Position numbers and translations under genes: made by a program
Assembly (NCBI RefSeq): GCF_001584615.1
Contig: NZ_LQQC01000009.1
Coordinates: 1-53,953 of the forward strand
DNA: 53,953 nt
Direction of reading: 5' to 3'
Source: Brevibacterium ravenspurgense
GTDB lineage: Bacteria; Actinomycetota; Actinomycetes; Actinomycetales; Brevibacteriaceae
Notes under the pieces: model-generated
Seen by the model: only the letters and a program-made list of their open reading frames with translations
Told to the model about the DNA's origin: nothing
Databases searched by the model: none
In this document: positions 1-7,470 of the stretch, piece after piece
Position numbering within the stretch: the first letter of the stretch is position 1
Layout: the number at the start of each line of letters is the position of its first letter

Positions 1-58
1 CCAGGTTCGCGGCTTCACGCCGATACTCCGGCGTGTACTTCTTGCGCTGTTGACTCAC
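1..58 (-). CDS. IS3-type transposase OrfA, N-terminal fragment
   Basis: Reading the reverse strand from a GTG at 58 gives VSQQRKKYTPEYRREAANL, the usual opening of the helix-turn-helix domain of IS3-family OrfA proteins. An AGGAGAGG ribosome site lies nine bases upstream of the GTG. An in-frame ATG at 67 is also possible, but it sits too close to that site. The gene runs off the left edge. Confidence 0.7.
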   Translation of the reverse strand, partial: MSQQRKKYTPEYRREAANL

Positions 59-108
59 AATGAACATCCTCTCCTACGGACACAAGATCCGCACTAATAG
101 GGTGTCCA
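1..108 (-). mobile_element. End of an IS3-type insertion sequence, cut by the window edge
   Basis: The reverse strand carries the start of an IS3-type OrfA. Upstream of it, around 101-108, lies TGGACACC (reverse strand), which resembles the terminal repeat of the IS3 element that follows (TGGACTGC). Only this end of the element is visible, so its group and integrity cannot be judged. Confidence 0.6.
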
Positions 109-218
109 CTAAACGAGGGTAACCTCACTTGTTTTGCGCCGAGCACTGATTGGACTCGGTACCAGACTTCGGGGCCGACGAGTGTGGTGGACTTGCCCCC
201 GTTTGTTGGACTTTGATT

Positions 219-1076
219 TTACTTTGGTTGGGGTTGTAGCGCTTGGTGGCGCTTTTCGGTTGGGGTTTGGCCTTTGAATTGGGTCTGTAGTCGTTGGGTG
301 TTGTACCAGGTGATGTAGCTGTCGATTGCTTGTTCGAGCTGTTCGAAGCTGCTGAATTTCTGGTTGTAGTACATCTCGGTCTTCAGCTGGCCGAAGAAGT
401 TTTCCATGACCGCGTTGTCAAAGCAGTTGCCCTTACGTGACATGGATTGTTCAGCGCCTGCTTGTGTGATGAGGTCGCGCCAGCTGGAGTGTTGGTAGTG
501 CAGTCCCTGGTCGGTGTGGACCATCAGCCCCGGTGCTGGCTGGTGTTCCTTGATAGCCCTGTCCAGGGTTTGGGCAGTCATTGTTGTTGTGGGGGCTTTC
601 GCGATGGTATGGACCAGGATCACCCGGTCGTGTAAGTCCATAATCGGTGAGAGATACAGTTTCTGGCCTGCCACATGAAACTCGGTGATATCGCTGACCC
701 ATGCGCTATTCGGTGAGTCCTGACGGAAGTTCCGTGCCAGCAGGTTCTCAGCGATATGGCTGGGCCTGCCCGGATGCGAGCTGTACTTCTTCGATCTTCT
801 GATCACAGCCTTCAGGCCCATACGGTCCATCAGTTTGTACACCAGTTTGTGGTTGACGACCCAGCCTGCTTTGCGCAGTTCTAGAAGCACACGACGGTAC
901 CCATACCGGTGCTTGTTCCTATGGAACACTTCCACAATCGCTTGCTTGAGCACAGCATGCTTCTCACGCTGTGTGGGATCCAGCAGGCGCTTCTGGTGGT
1001 AGAAGTAGGTTGAGCGAGCCAGACCCGCAGCTTCCAGCAGGTCATCCAGGCGATGCTCTGACTTAAGGGCGAACAC
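219..1076 (-). CDS. IS3-family transposase OrfB (DDE catalytic subunit)
   Basis: This is the catalytic half of an IS3-family transposase, about 285 residues. It has an N-terminal HTH_21-like region with RYGYRRV near residue 58, then an rve integrase fold. The catalytic triad is visible as WVSDITEF (first Asp), MVHTDQGLHY (second Asp) and NCFDNAVMENFFGQLKTE (Glu), which is typical of the IS150 group. A GTG can be read as the start, but the frame stays open upstream to the A7 run at 1121-1127. The protein is therefore probably made mainly as an OrfAB fusion by -1 frameshifting. No internal stop or lost catalytic residue is seen, so the element may still be active. Confidence 0.92.
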   Translation of the reverse strand: MFALKSEHRLDDLLEAAGLARSTYFYHQKRLLDPTQREKHAVLKQAIVEVFHRNKHRYGYRRVLLELRKAGWVVNHKLVYKLMDRMGLKAVIRRSKKYSSHPGRPSHIAENLLARNFRQDSPNSAWVSDITEFHVAGQKLYLSPIMDLHDRVILVHTIAKAPTTTMTAQTLDRAIKEHQPAPGLMVHTDQGLHYQHSSWRDLITQAGAEQSMSRKGNCFDNAVMENFFGQLKTEMYYNQKFSSFEQLEQAIDSYITWYNTQRLQTQFKGQTPTEKRHQALQPQPK

Positions 1077-1087
1077 AGCTTCGGCTC

Positions 1088-1552
1088 TTACCTGCGTCCT
1101 TGGTTCCTTAAGTCCCTCAATTTTTTTAGATACGCGACCTCTGCCCGCAGCTTCTCAAGTTCACGTTTCATCTGATACGTCTCAGCCTCGGACAACGGTG
1201 CAGCCTTTTTCCTTGGTACGGCTTCCTCACCATCACGCTTACGCGCTTGTCGCACCCAATCCCTGACGATCTCGACACCGCTTAGATCGAACTCCTGAGC
1301 CAACTGCATCGCTGTCTCACCAGCGACGTAACGGGCAACGACTTCCTGCTTGACCTCATCCGGAACCCTGGGCCTTTTTCTCTTTTCCACAAGACACAGC
1401 CTGCCACGAACACGCCACCGCGTATGCAACAACGACACACTCCCAAAAGGCACATCCAGCTTCCGCGCCGCCTCTGTGGCACTGTAACCAGCCTCGAATA
1501 AATCAACACACGCCTCACGTTGCTGAACCGTCAACAAACTCGTCGCACGCAT
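1088..1552 (-). CDS. IS3-family transposase OrfA (DNA-binding subunit)
   Basis: This 154-residue protein has two helix-turn-helix-like segments, LTVQQREACVDLFEAGYSAT and VPDEVKQEVVARYVAGETA. A C-terminal leucine-zipper-like stretch (MKRELEKLRAEVAYLKKLRD) is typical of IS3 OrfA. I chose the ATG at 1552 because GAGGA lies seven bases upstream; the frame is open to 1594. It ends 11 bases before the GTG of OrfB and contains the slippery A7 that would fuse the two. Confidence 0.88.
   Translation of the reverse strand: MRATSLLTVQQREACVDLFEAGYSATEAARKLDVPFGSVSLLHTRWRVRGRLCLVEKRKRPRVPDEVKQEVVARYVAGETAMQLAQEFDLSGVEIVRDWVRQARKRDGEEAVPRKKAAPLSEAETYQMKRELEKLRAEVAYLKKLRDLRNQGRR
1121..1127 (-). other. Probable -1 programmed frameshift site of the IS3 element
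   Basis: On the reverse strand OrfA reads CTA AAA AAA TTG. Slipping back one base on A AAA AAA gives AAA ATT GAG, which enters the open OrfB frame with no stop before the OrfB domain. A AAA AAA/G is the classical IS3-family shift heptamer. Confidence 0.8.
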
Positions 1553-1613
1553 AAGAAAGTCCTCATCAGAAACAGAACTGAAACCACAGTCCAACTAATG
1601 GGGAGCAGTCCAC

Positions 1614-2534
1614 TACGGCATGAACCCCGAAAACGGGATCTTTGGTGTCGCGAAAGACACCAACGAAACCACGAACCCTGTAGCTGTCGATGCAATGGGC
1701 CCCGGAAGCGGTGCGATCTTCACGAACGTCGCCCGCCACGACCTCACCGGGGAGGTGTGGTGGGAAGGCAAAACCCCAGAGCCGCCAACGCAGATCGAAG
1801 GATGGCGCGACTGGGCCGGTCACCTCATCACCGACCGCGACGAGCGCACGAGAAATGACCCCTGGGCGCACCCGAACAGTAGATTCGCGACCGCACTCAC
1901 CAACATCCCCACGCTCGCTCCTGCCGCTGACCATCCCGCCGGAGTACCAATTGACGCGATCATCTTTGGTGGACGCACCAGTGACCGTGAACCCCTGATC
2001 CGCGCGATCACCGACCCCGCGGAGGGTGTCTACGACGGACTCACCTTGGGTGCCGAGGCCACCTTCGCAGCCGAGGGCCTCGACGGGCAATTGCGCTATG
2101 ACCCGATGTCCATGCGACCCTTCCTCTCCTACCCGGAAGGGGACTATGCCCAGCACTGGCTCTCCATCCTCGGCAACCTTGCCCACCCGCCAATCTTCGC
2201 TCACGTCAATTGGTTCCAGCGAGATCCAGACGATGGCCGCTACCTCTGGCCGGGGTACCGTGACAACCTCCGTGCTCTCCTTTGGCTTATCGACCACCAT
2301 CACGGACGCGCGACCGGGCAGCACACCCCGGTCGGTATTCTCCCCACAGCTGACGAACTCGACCTCGACGGACTCAACCTCCAAGCGGGCGATCTCGACC
2401 GGCTGCTTCATATCGACCGTGCGCGATGGGGTGCTGAGATGGGCCACCGTAGCGAGCATCTCGCCCAATTCCCGAACCTCCCCAAACCTATTCGTGACGT
2501 ACACAAACGCATCACCACGCAACTTGAGGAGTAG
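1614..2534 (+). pseudogene. pckG: Phosphoenolpyruvate carboxykinase (GTP), C-terminal half only
   Basis: About 306 residues match the C-terminal half of GTP-type PEP carboxykinase. Recognisable blocks in order are NPENGIFGVAKDTN, IFTNVARHD..GEVWWEGKT, HPNSRFAT, VPIDAIIFGGRTSD, DYAQHWLSI and VNWFQRDPDDGRYLWPGY. The normal protein is about 600 residues. The N-terminal half, with the PEP site, the P-loop and most metal ligands, is missing. Homology begins at the base after the IS3 end (Tyr-Gly-Met-Asn-Pro-Glu), so the gene was cut at the element. The missing half is not on the other side of the IS in this window. The remaining frame is intact to its stop, so the break may be recent, but the fragment cannot be an active enzyme. 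Confidence 0.9.
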
Positions 2535-2611
2535 TAAGTTCAGCGACCTTGAGAACAGAGTCGGGGCGACGTGACCAAAAAACACGATTGCTATGCTTTT
2601 CAACTACGGCA

Positions 2612-2633
2612 TTCCAAACATATAAGTTTGGAA
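2612..2633. promoter_or_regulatory. Perfect 8+8 inverted repeat, possible operator
   Basis: TTCCAAAC, six bases, then GTTTGGAA lies 20 bases upstream of the ATG of the truncated lipoprotein start at 2653. The AT-rich centre and position suggest a repressor site for the original gene. It has no T-rich tail that would make it a terminator. It differs from the palindrome at 2809. Confidence 0.4.
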
Positions 2634-2652
2634 ATCAAGAGAAAGATGTTCA

Positions 2653-2718
2653 ATGCGCACTCAATCACGATTGGTGACCGGCTTGGGAGTCATGGCGGCA
2701 GCTACGCTCCTTAGCGGG
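2653..2718 (+). pseudogene. Truncated lipoprotein start, probable remnant of a metal-binding protein gene
   Basis: From ATG 2653 the frame reads as a bacterial export signal: basic MRTQSR, hydrophobic LVTGLGVMAAATLL, then SG just where a lipobox Cys should follow. The next codon is Gln, and from there the translation looks non-coding up to 2847. I infer that the gene was cut immediately before the lipobox Cys. A metal-ABC permease remnant starts about 3 kb downstream, so this could be the lost binding protein of that operon. That link is inference only. The rest of 2535-2839 holds the two palindromes and nothing else I recognise. Confidence 0.45.
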
Positions 2719-2808
2719 CAGAGGGGTCTGCCTCAGAGGATCTCGTGCGCCCGTGTGTTTCGCGATTTAACGGGTGAAAGCGGAGGGTTTACGGTAGGAG
2801 CATCCAAA

Positions 2809-2828
2809 AAGTTCGGTGCACTAAACTT
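2809..2828. promoter_or_regulatory. 20-bp palindromic operator before the metal ABC operon
   Basis: The sequence AAGTTCGGTGCACTAAACTT is symmetrical except for one two-base step (AAGTT..GTGCAC..AACTT). It ends one base before the AAGGA ribosome site of the gene at 2840. Size, symmetry and position fit a DtxR/MntR-family operator repressing Mn or Fe uptake, and two such regulators are encoded nearby at 6780 and 7471. Which one binds it is not shown. Confidence 0.6.
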
Positions 2829-2839
2829 AAGGATTCTTC

Positions 2840-3583
2840 ATGGCTAATCTCTCTGTGCCTGACCCGGTGGTCCGGGTTCGCGGGCTCCACGCCGGCTACC
2901 GCAATAACCCAGTACTTACTGACGTCTCCTTCGAGGTGCCCCGCGGTGTCGTGCTCGGCATTGTGGGTCCCAATGGTGCCGGGAAATCAACACTCCTCAA
3001 AGCCATGCTCGGCCTCCTGCCCGGCACCACCGGCGAGGTGCGGTTTCTCGATCACCCACTGTCACGGGTGCGCGCCCGCGTGGCGTACATGCCACAGTCC
3101 CTCACCCTCGACCCGAGCTTTCCGGTCACGGTGCGAGACGTTGTGCTCATGGGCACCTACGCCGGGCTCGGCTGGGTGAAACGCCCCGGCAAAACCGAGC
3201 GGGCACGCGCCGCCACCGCTCTCGACACCGTGAAGCTCACCCACCTCGCCGAACGACCCATCGGGGAGCTCTCAGGCGGACAACGCCAACGGGTGCTCCT
3301 CGCACGCGCGCTCGCAGGGCAACCCGAGCTCCTCGTCATGGATGAACCCTTTCAGGGGGTTGACGCAACAAGCGAAACCACGATTGTTGAAACGCTACGA
3401 GAATTGCGTGCCCAGGGGGTCACCATCCTCATGGTGCACCACGACCTCATGACGGTGCTCGACTACTGCGACTGGGTCGCCCTCGTCAACCACGGGGTGG
3501 CACGCATCGGGCCCGCGAAAGAAACCTTCACCGCAAAAAACCTCGAGACCGTGTTCGGCATTCCACACCTAGGGGCGGCATAA
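2840..3583 (+). CDS. Mn/Zn/Fe-type ABC importer, ATP-binding protein
   Basis: This 247-residue cytoplasmic ATPase of the cluster A-I metal importers drives uptake through the permease encoded next. Visible motifs are Walker A GPNGAGKST near residue 41, Q-loop MPQS, ABC signature LSGGQRQRV, Walker B LLVMDEP and the switch His in MVHHD. The length is normal. ATG 2840 is preceded by AAGGA at seven bases. It is the first gene of a three-gene operon (ATPase, permease, binding protein) with a two-base gap to the permease. The palindrome just upstream suggests metal-dependent repression. Confidence 0.93.
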   Translation: MANLSVPDPVVRVRGLHAGYRNNPVLTDVSFEVPRGVVLGIVGPNGAGKSTLLKAMLGLLPGTTGEVRFLDHPLSRVRARVAYMPQSLTLDPSFPVTVRDVVLMGTYAGLGWVKRPGKTERARAATALDTVKLTHLAERPIGELSGGQRQRVLLARALAGQPELLVMDEPFQGVDATSETTIVETLRELRAQGVTILMVHHDLMTVLDYCDWVALVNHGVARIGPAKETFTAKNLETVFGIPHLGAA

Positions 3584-3585
3584 CC

Positions 3586-4428
3586 ATGCAGTTCTTCACC
3601 GACCTTTTCGCCTACGACTTTCTCCAAAAAGCGCTCATCGTCTCCGTGCTCACCGGCATCATCAGCGGGGTCATCGGGAGCCTCGTCATGCTCCGCGGCC
3701 TCGCACTCATGGGCGACGCGATCTCACACGCCGTCGTGCCCGGCGTCGCCGTCTCCTACCTGCTCGGCATCAACTTCTTCTGGGGCGCCATCGCGGCAGG
3801 CCTCCTCTCGGCGTTTGGCGTGGGGTTCATCCAAAACCGCACCACCGTGAAACAGGATGCGGCGATGGGCATCATCCTCGCAACCATGTTCTCGATCGGG
3901 ATCGTGCTCATCGCGAAAGCACAAAGCGCGATCGACCTCACCAAAATCCTGTTCGGCAACATCCTCGCGGTAAAAACGGAAGACATGATCCTCTCAATCA
4001 TCGTCGGCGCCGTCGTCATCGCGGTAGTCGCACTGCTCTACAAAGAGCTTGTCATTTCAAGTTTTGATGAGGCGAGTGCTGAAGTGTACGGCTTCAAAAC
4101 CCGCAACCTGCAATACCTGGTGCTCGTGCTCCTCACCCTCGTCACGGTCACCTCGATGCAAACCGTCGGAGTGGTGCTCGTCATCGCGCTACTCGTCACC
4201 CCTGCGGCGACCGCATTTTTGCTCGTGAAACGCCTCACCCCGATGCTCATCATCGCCGCGGCCTGCGGGGCGGTGAGCTCCTTTGTGGGCATGGTCGTGA
4301 GCTTTGCGACGAACCTCCCCTCTGGGCCCGTCATCGCGATCATCGCCGCCGTACTGTTTGTGCTTGCCATGCTGTTTTCACCCCGCCAGGGGCTCCTCAT
4401 CCCACACAGAAAGGTACAACCTCAATGA
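3586..4428 (+). CDS. Mn/Zn/Fe-type ABC importer, permease (ABC-3 family)
   Basis: This 280-residue integral membrane protein has about eight hydrophobic segments and the ABC-3 signature region GDAISHAVVPGVAVSYLLG near residue 44, plus VGVVLVIALLVTPAATAFLL near residue 195. It forms the metal channel with the ATPase encoded upstream. Its stop overlaps the ATG of the binding protein (ATGA at 4425), so the two are translationally coupled. The length is normal for MntC/TroC/ZnuB-like permeases. Confidence 0.93.
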   Translation: MQFFTDLFAYDFLQKALIVSVLTGIISGVIGSLVMLRGLALMGDAISHAVVPGVAVSYLLGINFFWGAIAAGLLSAFGVGFIQNRTTVKQDAAMGIILATMFSIGIVLIAKAQSAIDLTKILFGNILAVKTEDMILSIIVGAVVIAVVALLYKELVISSFDEASAEVYGFKTRNLQYLVLVLLTLVTVTSMQTVGVVLVIALLVTPAATAFLLVKRLTPMLIIAAACGAVSSFVGMVVSFATNLPSGPVIAIIAAVLFVLAMLFSPRQGLLIPHRKVQPQ

Positions 4429-5387
4429 CCCATCACCCTCGCCGCAGGGCCCGGCTCACCGCGGCTGCAGCCCTCATCACCGTTTCACTGCTCCTGGGTG
4501 CCTGCACCCAAGCTGCCGATAACGGTGAGCCACCCGCCTCGGGCGAGGAGCCACTGCGGGTGGTCACCTCGTTCACCATTTTGGAAAACATGGCCGAAGA
4601 GATCGGCGGTGACCTCATCGAGGTGCACAACCTCGTACCCACCGGCACCGACCCGCACGAATACGAGCCCCTCCCCGAAGACACAAAAGCGGTAGCAGAC
4701 GCTGACCTACTCATCATGAACGGGCTGAACCTCGAGGGAGGAGACGCGGGATGGTTTGCGCGGCTCACCGAGTCAGTCGGCACCGACCCAGACACCGTGA
4801 TCATCGCCTCTCACGAGGTGGAGCCGATGATGATCGGCGAGGGCACCGCCGAGAGTGAGATCAACCCGCACGCCTTCATCGACCCAACGGTCGGCATCAT
4901 GATGGCGGAGGCGATACGCGACGGACTCATCGCCCACGAACCGGAACACGAGGCGGAATACACGGAGCGGGCGAACGTCTACCTCGATGAACTCGAAAAG
5001 ATTGAGGCGGAGTACCGGGAAGGGCTGGACGCGATCCCCGAGGATCAGCGTGTGCTCGTGACGAGTGAGCGCGCCTTCCAATATCTTGCCGACCGCTACG
5101 ACCTCACCGAATACTATATTTGGGAGATCGACACGGAAGAAAACGGTTCGGCTGAGCAACTCACCCGGCTCATCTCAAAGCTGAAAGAGGTTGAGGTGCC
5201 GTACCTCATTGTTGAATCCAACGTTGATACTCGACCGATGGAAAAGATCTCAGAAGAGACGGGGATCCCCATTTTTGAAGACCCCATCTACTCCGATGAG
5301 ATTGGTGACGCCGAACATCCGGAGGCCAACACCTACGCGAAGTACCTTGAATACAATCTCAGGGTGCTCACCGCCGCGCTCGGGTAA
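4425..5387 (+). CDS. Metal-binding lipoprotein of the ABC importer (Mn/Fe-type)
   Basis: This cluster A-I substrate-binding protein has 320 residues. It has a lipoprotein signal with lipobox LLLGAC at about residues 22-27, so it is anchored outside the membrane. The expected metal ligands are visible: His in GTDPHEYEP, His in NPHAFIDP, Glu in TSERAFQYLADRY and Asp in IFEDPIYSD. Glu at the third position, where zinc-type proteins usually have His, points to Mn or Fe rather than Zn; this is family knowledge applied to the sequence. There is no His-rich loop, which also argues against Zn. It is the last gene of the intact operon. Confidence 0.92.
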   Translation: MTHHPRRRARLTAAAALITVSLLLGACTQAADNGEPPASGEEPLRVVTSFTILENMAEEIGGDLIEVHNLVPTGTDPHEYEPLPEDTKAVADADLLIMNGLNLEGGDAGWFARLTESVGTDPDTVIIASHEVEPMMIGEGTAESEINPHAFIDPTVGIMMAEAIRDGLIAHEPEHEAEYTERANVYLDELEKIEAEYREGLDAIPEDQRVLVTSERAFQYLADRYDLTEYYIWEIDTEENGSAEQLTRLISKLKEVEVPYLIVESNVDTRPMEKISEETGIPIFEDPIYSDEIGDAEHPEANTYAKYLEYNLRVLTAALG

Positions 5388-5411
5388 CTGCTGGAGTAGC
5401 TAACCGAGTAG

Positions 5412-5705
5412 CTATGCGGCGGCGCTCTCGCGGGCCCGGGTGATCGCGTCAAGCACCCGCACCCGCAGGGCGTTGCCGCGCTCCATGAAGCCGCGCTGCA
5501 TTGCGGCATACTCGCTTTTACCCTCGGGCGTTTCAATTTTCACGGGCGGGAGACCGTACTCGCTCACGTCGTAGGGCGAGGCCTGCATGTCGACCCGCCC
5601 AATATCGAGCGCGAGATCAAAGGTGTCGAGGAGGAGTTCACCGGGCACGAGCGGGCCGAGCTTCATTGTCCACTTGTAAATATCCATTCCGGCGTGCAGG
5701 CACCG
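5412..5705 (-). pseudogene. 3' remnant of an actinobacterial 3-methyladenine-glycosylase-annotated protein
   Basis: On the reverse strand the last 97 or so residues read as a conserved actinobacterial family usually annotated as 3-methyladenine DNA glycosylase. Blocks are CLHAGMDIYKWTMKLGPLVP, LDTFDLALDIGRVDM, ASPYDVSEYGLPPVKIETPE and a helical C-terminus. The full protein is near 300 residues. Upstream of about 5705 the frame stays open but no longer resembles the family, because it lies antisense to a permease remnant. The gene is therefore cut at a recombination junction near 5690-5705. The enzyme name is from memory of annotations and is not proven biochemistry. Confidence 0.7.
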
Positions 5706-5879
5706 ATCGCATTCGGCAACATACCCACTGGGCCACTGATCGTGCTCACCCTGTTCGCGATCTTCGTAGTTTCTCTGCTGTTTTCCCCGCGCCGCAGCAT
5801 CATCACCCGTGTCTTCTCGCGCAGACGCGCACGCGCGATGCTGAAGCATGAACTCCTCATGGAAAGGACCGTGCAATGA
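5694..5879 (+). pseudogene. C-terminal remnant of a second metal ABC permease
   Basis: The frame reads IPTGPLIVLTLFAIFVVSLL, then FSPRR and a basic tail RVFSRRRARAMLKHELLMER. This is the last transmembrane segment and cytoplasmic end of an ABC-3 metal permease (MntC/SitC type). About 200 N-terminal residues are missing. Its stop overlaps the ATG of the next permease (ATGA at 5876), as in an intact mntCD pair. The remnant therefore marks the right-hand junction of the inserted material. Confidence 0.75.
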
Positions 5880-6751
5880 GTTTCGCCATTGGCACCATGC
5901 TGCTCGCCGTCGTCACCGCCGTCGCCTGTGCGCTCCCCGGCACTTTCGTGGTGCTGCGTCGCGGGTCGATGCTCGTCGACGTGATCGCCCACTCGGTACT
6001 CCCTGGCATCGTTGTCGGCTACTTCATCACCCGCAACTTCGACTCACCCCTCCTCATCATCGGATCTGCCCTCGCAGGCCTGCTAGTGGTCCTTGGCGCA
6101 GAATGGCTCACCCGCACCGGCCTCTTCACCGGAGATGCCCCGCAGGGGCTCATCTTCCCGGCACTGTTCAGCGGCGGGGTGATCTTGGTGAGCATAAACT
6201 TCGCGAACATCCACCTCGACACTCACATGGTGCTCGCAGGGGACCTCAACATCGCCGCGTTCCGGCACCTGATCATCGGCGGTGTCTCGCTGGGCCCGTC
6301 TTACATGTACGTGATGCTCGCGGTCCTGCTCGTGAACGTCACCTTCCTCACCGTGTTCTACTCGAAACTCAAAGTCATGACGTTCGATCCCGAGTTCGCG
6401 GGCAGCCTCGGCATTCGTACCGGGCTCATCAACACCGCGTTCATGTTCCTCGTCTCGGTGACGTTCAACGCATCGGGCGCGATCCTCGTGATCGCACTCG
6501 TTGTCGTGCCGCCCGTGACTGCCTACCTGCTCAGCACGCGCCTTCCCGTGATGATGACGCTCACCGTGATCATCGCCATTGTTGGTGCGGTGGCAGGTTT
6601 TTGGGTCGCGTACGTTCTCGACGCCGCCACGAGTGCCGGGATGGCCGTGTTCTACGGGCTCATGTTCGCTGCCGTGCTGGCAGGCACACGGCTTGCACAA
6701 CGCCGAAGAAAACTCGCACACCACGAGATTTCAGCACTAGCCTCCGCGTAA
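5876..6751 (+). CDS. Metal ABC permease (ABC-3 family), partner of the broken permease
   Basis: This 291-residue membrane protein has about eight to nine hydrophobic segments and the ABC-3 hallmark MLVDVIAHSVLPGIVVGYF near residue 33. A second conserved block, GAILVIALVVVPPVTAYLLS, lies near residue 198. The length is normal for MntD/SitD permeases. The gene itself looks intact, but no ATPase or binding protein of its own operon survives in the window. It may be silent, or it may pair with the ATPase at 2840. The DtxR-type gene at 6780 follows after 28 bases and is probably co-transcribed. Confidence 0.88.
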   Translation: MSFAIGTMLLAVVTAVACALPGTFVVLRRGSMLVDVIAHSVLPGIVVGYFITRNFDSPLLIIGSALAGLLVVLGAEWLTRTGLFTGDAPQGLIFPALFSGGVILVSINFANIHLDTHMVLAGDLNIAAFRHLIIGGVSLGPSYMYVMLAVLLVNVTFLTVFYSKLKVMTFDPEFAGSLGIRTGLINTAFMFLVSVTFNASGAILVIALVVVPPVTAYLLSTRLPVMMTLTVIIAIVGAVAGFWVAYVLDAATSAGMAVFYGLMFAAVLAGTRLAQRRRKLAHHEISALASA

Positions 6752-6779
6752 ACCGGGCCTCCCGACGTGACATCAGACC

Positions 6780-7436
6780 ATGCAGGAGAGCACCGCGATT
6801 CAATACTTGAAAGCAATTTGGCATCTGCAGGAGCACCACCATGCCTCCGTCAGCGTCACCGCCCTCACCCACCGTCTCGCCAGAGCCCCGGCCACGGTCT
6901 CGCAGGCCATCAAGCGACTGGGCGAGGCGAGCCTCGTTTACCACGAACGATACGGCCCCATCGATCTGACCGACAAGGGACGCAGTACCGCGCTCCTCGC
7001 AATCCGACACGAACGGATAGCGCGCGCATTTCTCTGCAACGTGCTCGGCATACCCTGGCCAAATATTGCAGAGGAGGCCTCAGGAATCAGTCTTGCCCTC
7101 ACTAACACCCTCGCAGAGCGTATGTTCCAGAAGGCCGGATCACCGACTGTCGACCCGTACGGGCACCCCATCCCAGATATCACCGGCCACCTCAGTAAGG
7201 TTTCCGATGCCGCACTGAGAAGCCACCCCGTAGCAGTAGATCTGCGTATCACACGGGTGGTGGAAGGTGATCGCGAACTCCTCGAACGTTTCCAGATGCT
7301 GGGACTCACCCCCAACTCGCCAGCGCAAATCACACATATCGATCACGCAATCGGTGTCATTGAGCTGGACACCTCGACCGGGAAAGCAAGCCTGGGACTT
7401 ACCGTCGCTGGTCAGATACATACCGTCACAGCCTAA
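6780..7436 (+). CDS. DtxR/MntR-family regulator lacking the usual metal ligands
   Basis: This 218-residue protein has the DtxR layout: an N-terminal winged helix (QYLKAIWHLQEHHHASVSV, then PATVSQAIKRL), a dimerisation domain and a C-terminal FeoA/SH3-like domain. Aligned by eye to the neighbour at 7471, the metal-binding positions are replaced. His of RRHRLIE becomes Glu, the following Glu becomes Arg, and HEEADMLEH becomes AEEASGISL, losing both His and the Glu. It may respond to another signal, bind DNA without metal, or be decaying. It sits at the end of the remnant permease operon, the usual place of mntR in such operons. Confidence 0.82.
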   Translation: MQESTAIQYLKAIWHLQEHHHASVSVTALTHRLARAPATVSQAIKRLGEASLVYHERYGPIDLTDKGRSTALLAIRHERIARAFLCNVLGIPWPNIAEEASGISLALTNTLAERMFQKAGSPTVDPYGHPIPDITGHLSKVSDAALRSHPVAVDLRITRVVEGDRELLERFQMLGLTPNSPAQITHIDHAIGVIELDTSTGKASLGLTVAGQIHTVTA

Positions 7437-7470
7437 GCGGCAACAGATCGGCTCACCCCGACGCACACCA

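Larger units (their letters stand above)
187..1613 (-). mobile_element. IS3-family (IS150-like) insertion sequence, apparently complete
   Basis: The element is about 1.43 kb with two overlapping-phase transposase genes on the reverse strand. Imperfect terminal inverted repeats are visible: TGGACTTGCCCCC near 188-200 and, on the other strand from 1612, TGGACTGCTCCCC. Both continue into a shared GTTGGACT. I see no convincing target duplication at the two ends, so the flanks may have been rearranged after insertion. The right end directly abuts a truncated carboxykinase gene. Confidence 0.85.

Noticed and set aside
181..1620. Target-site duplication around the IS3 element
   Set aside because: The three to five bases outside the two terminal repeats do not match.
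1566..2603. Long reverse-strand open frame of about 345 codons
   Set aside because: It lies antisense to the clear PEP carboxykinase fragment and shows no family motif; it is a by-product of GC-rich codon use.
5706..5876. Upstream continuation of the glycosylase-like frame
   Set aside because: It is antisense to the permease remnant and does not resemble the family, so I end the remnant near 5705.
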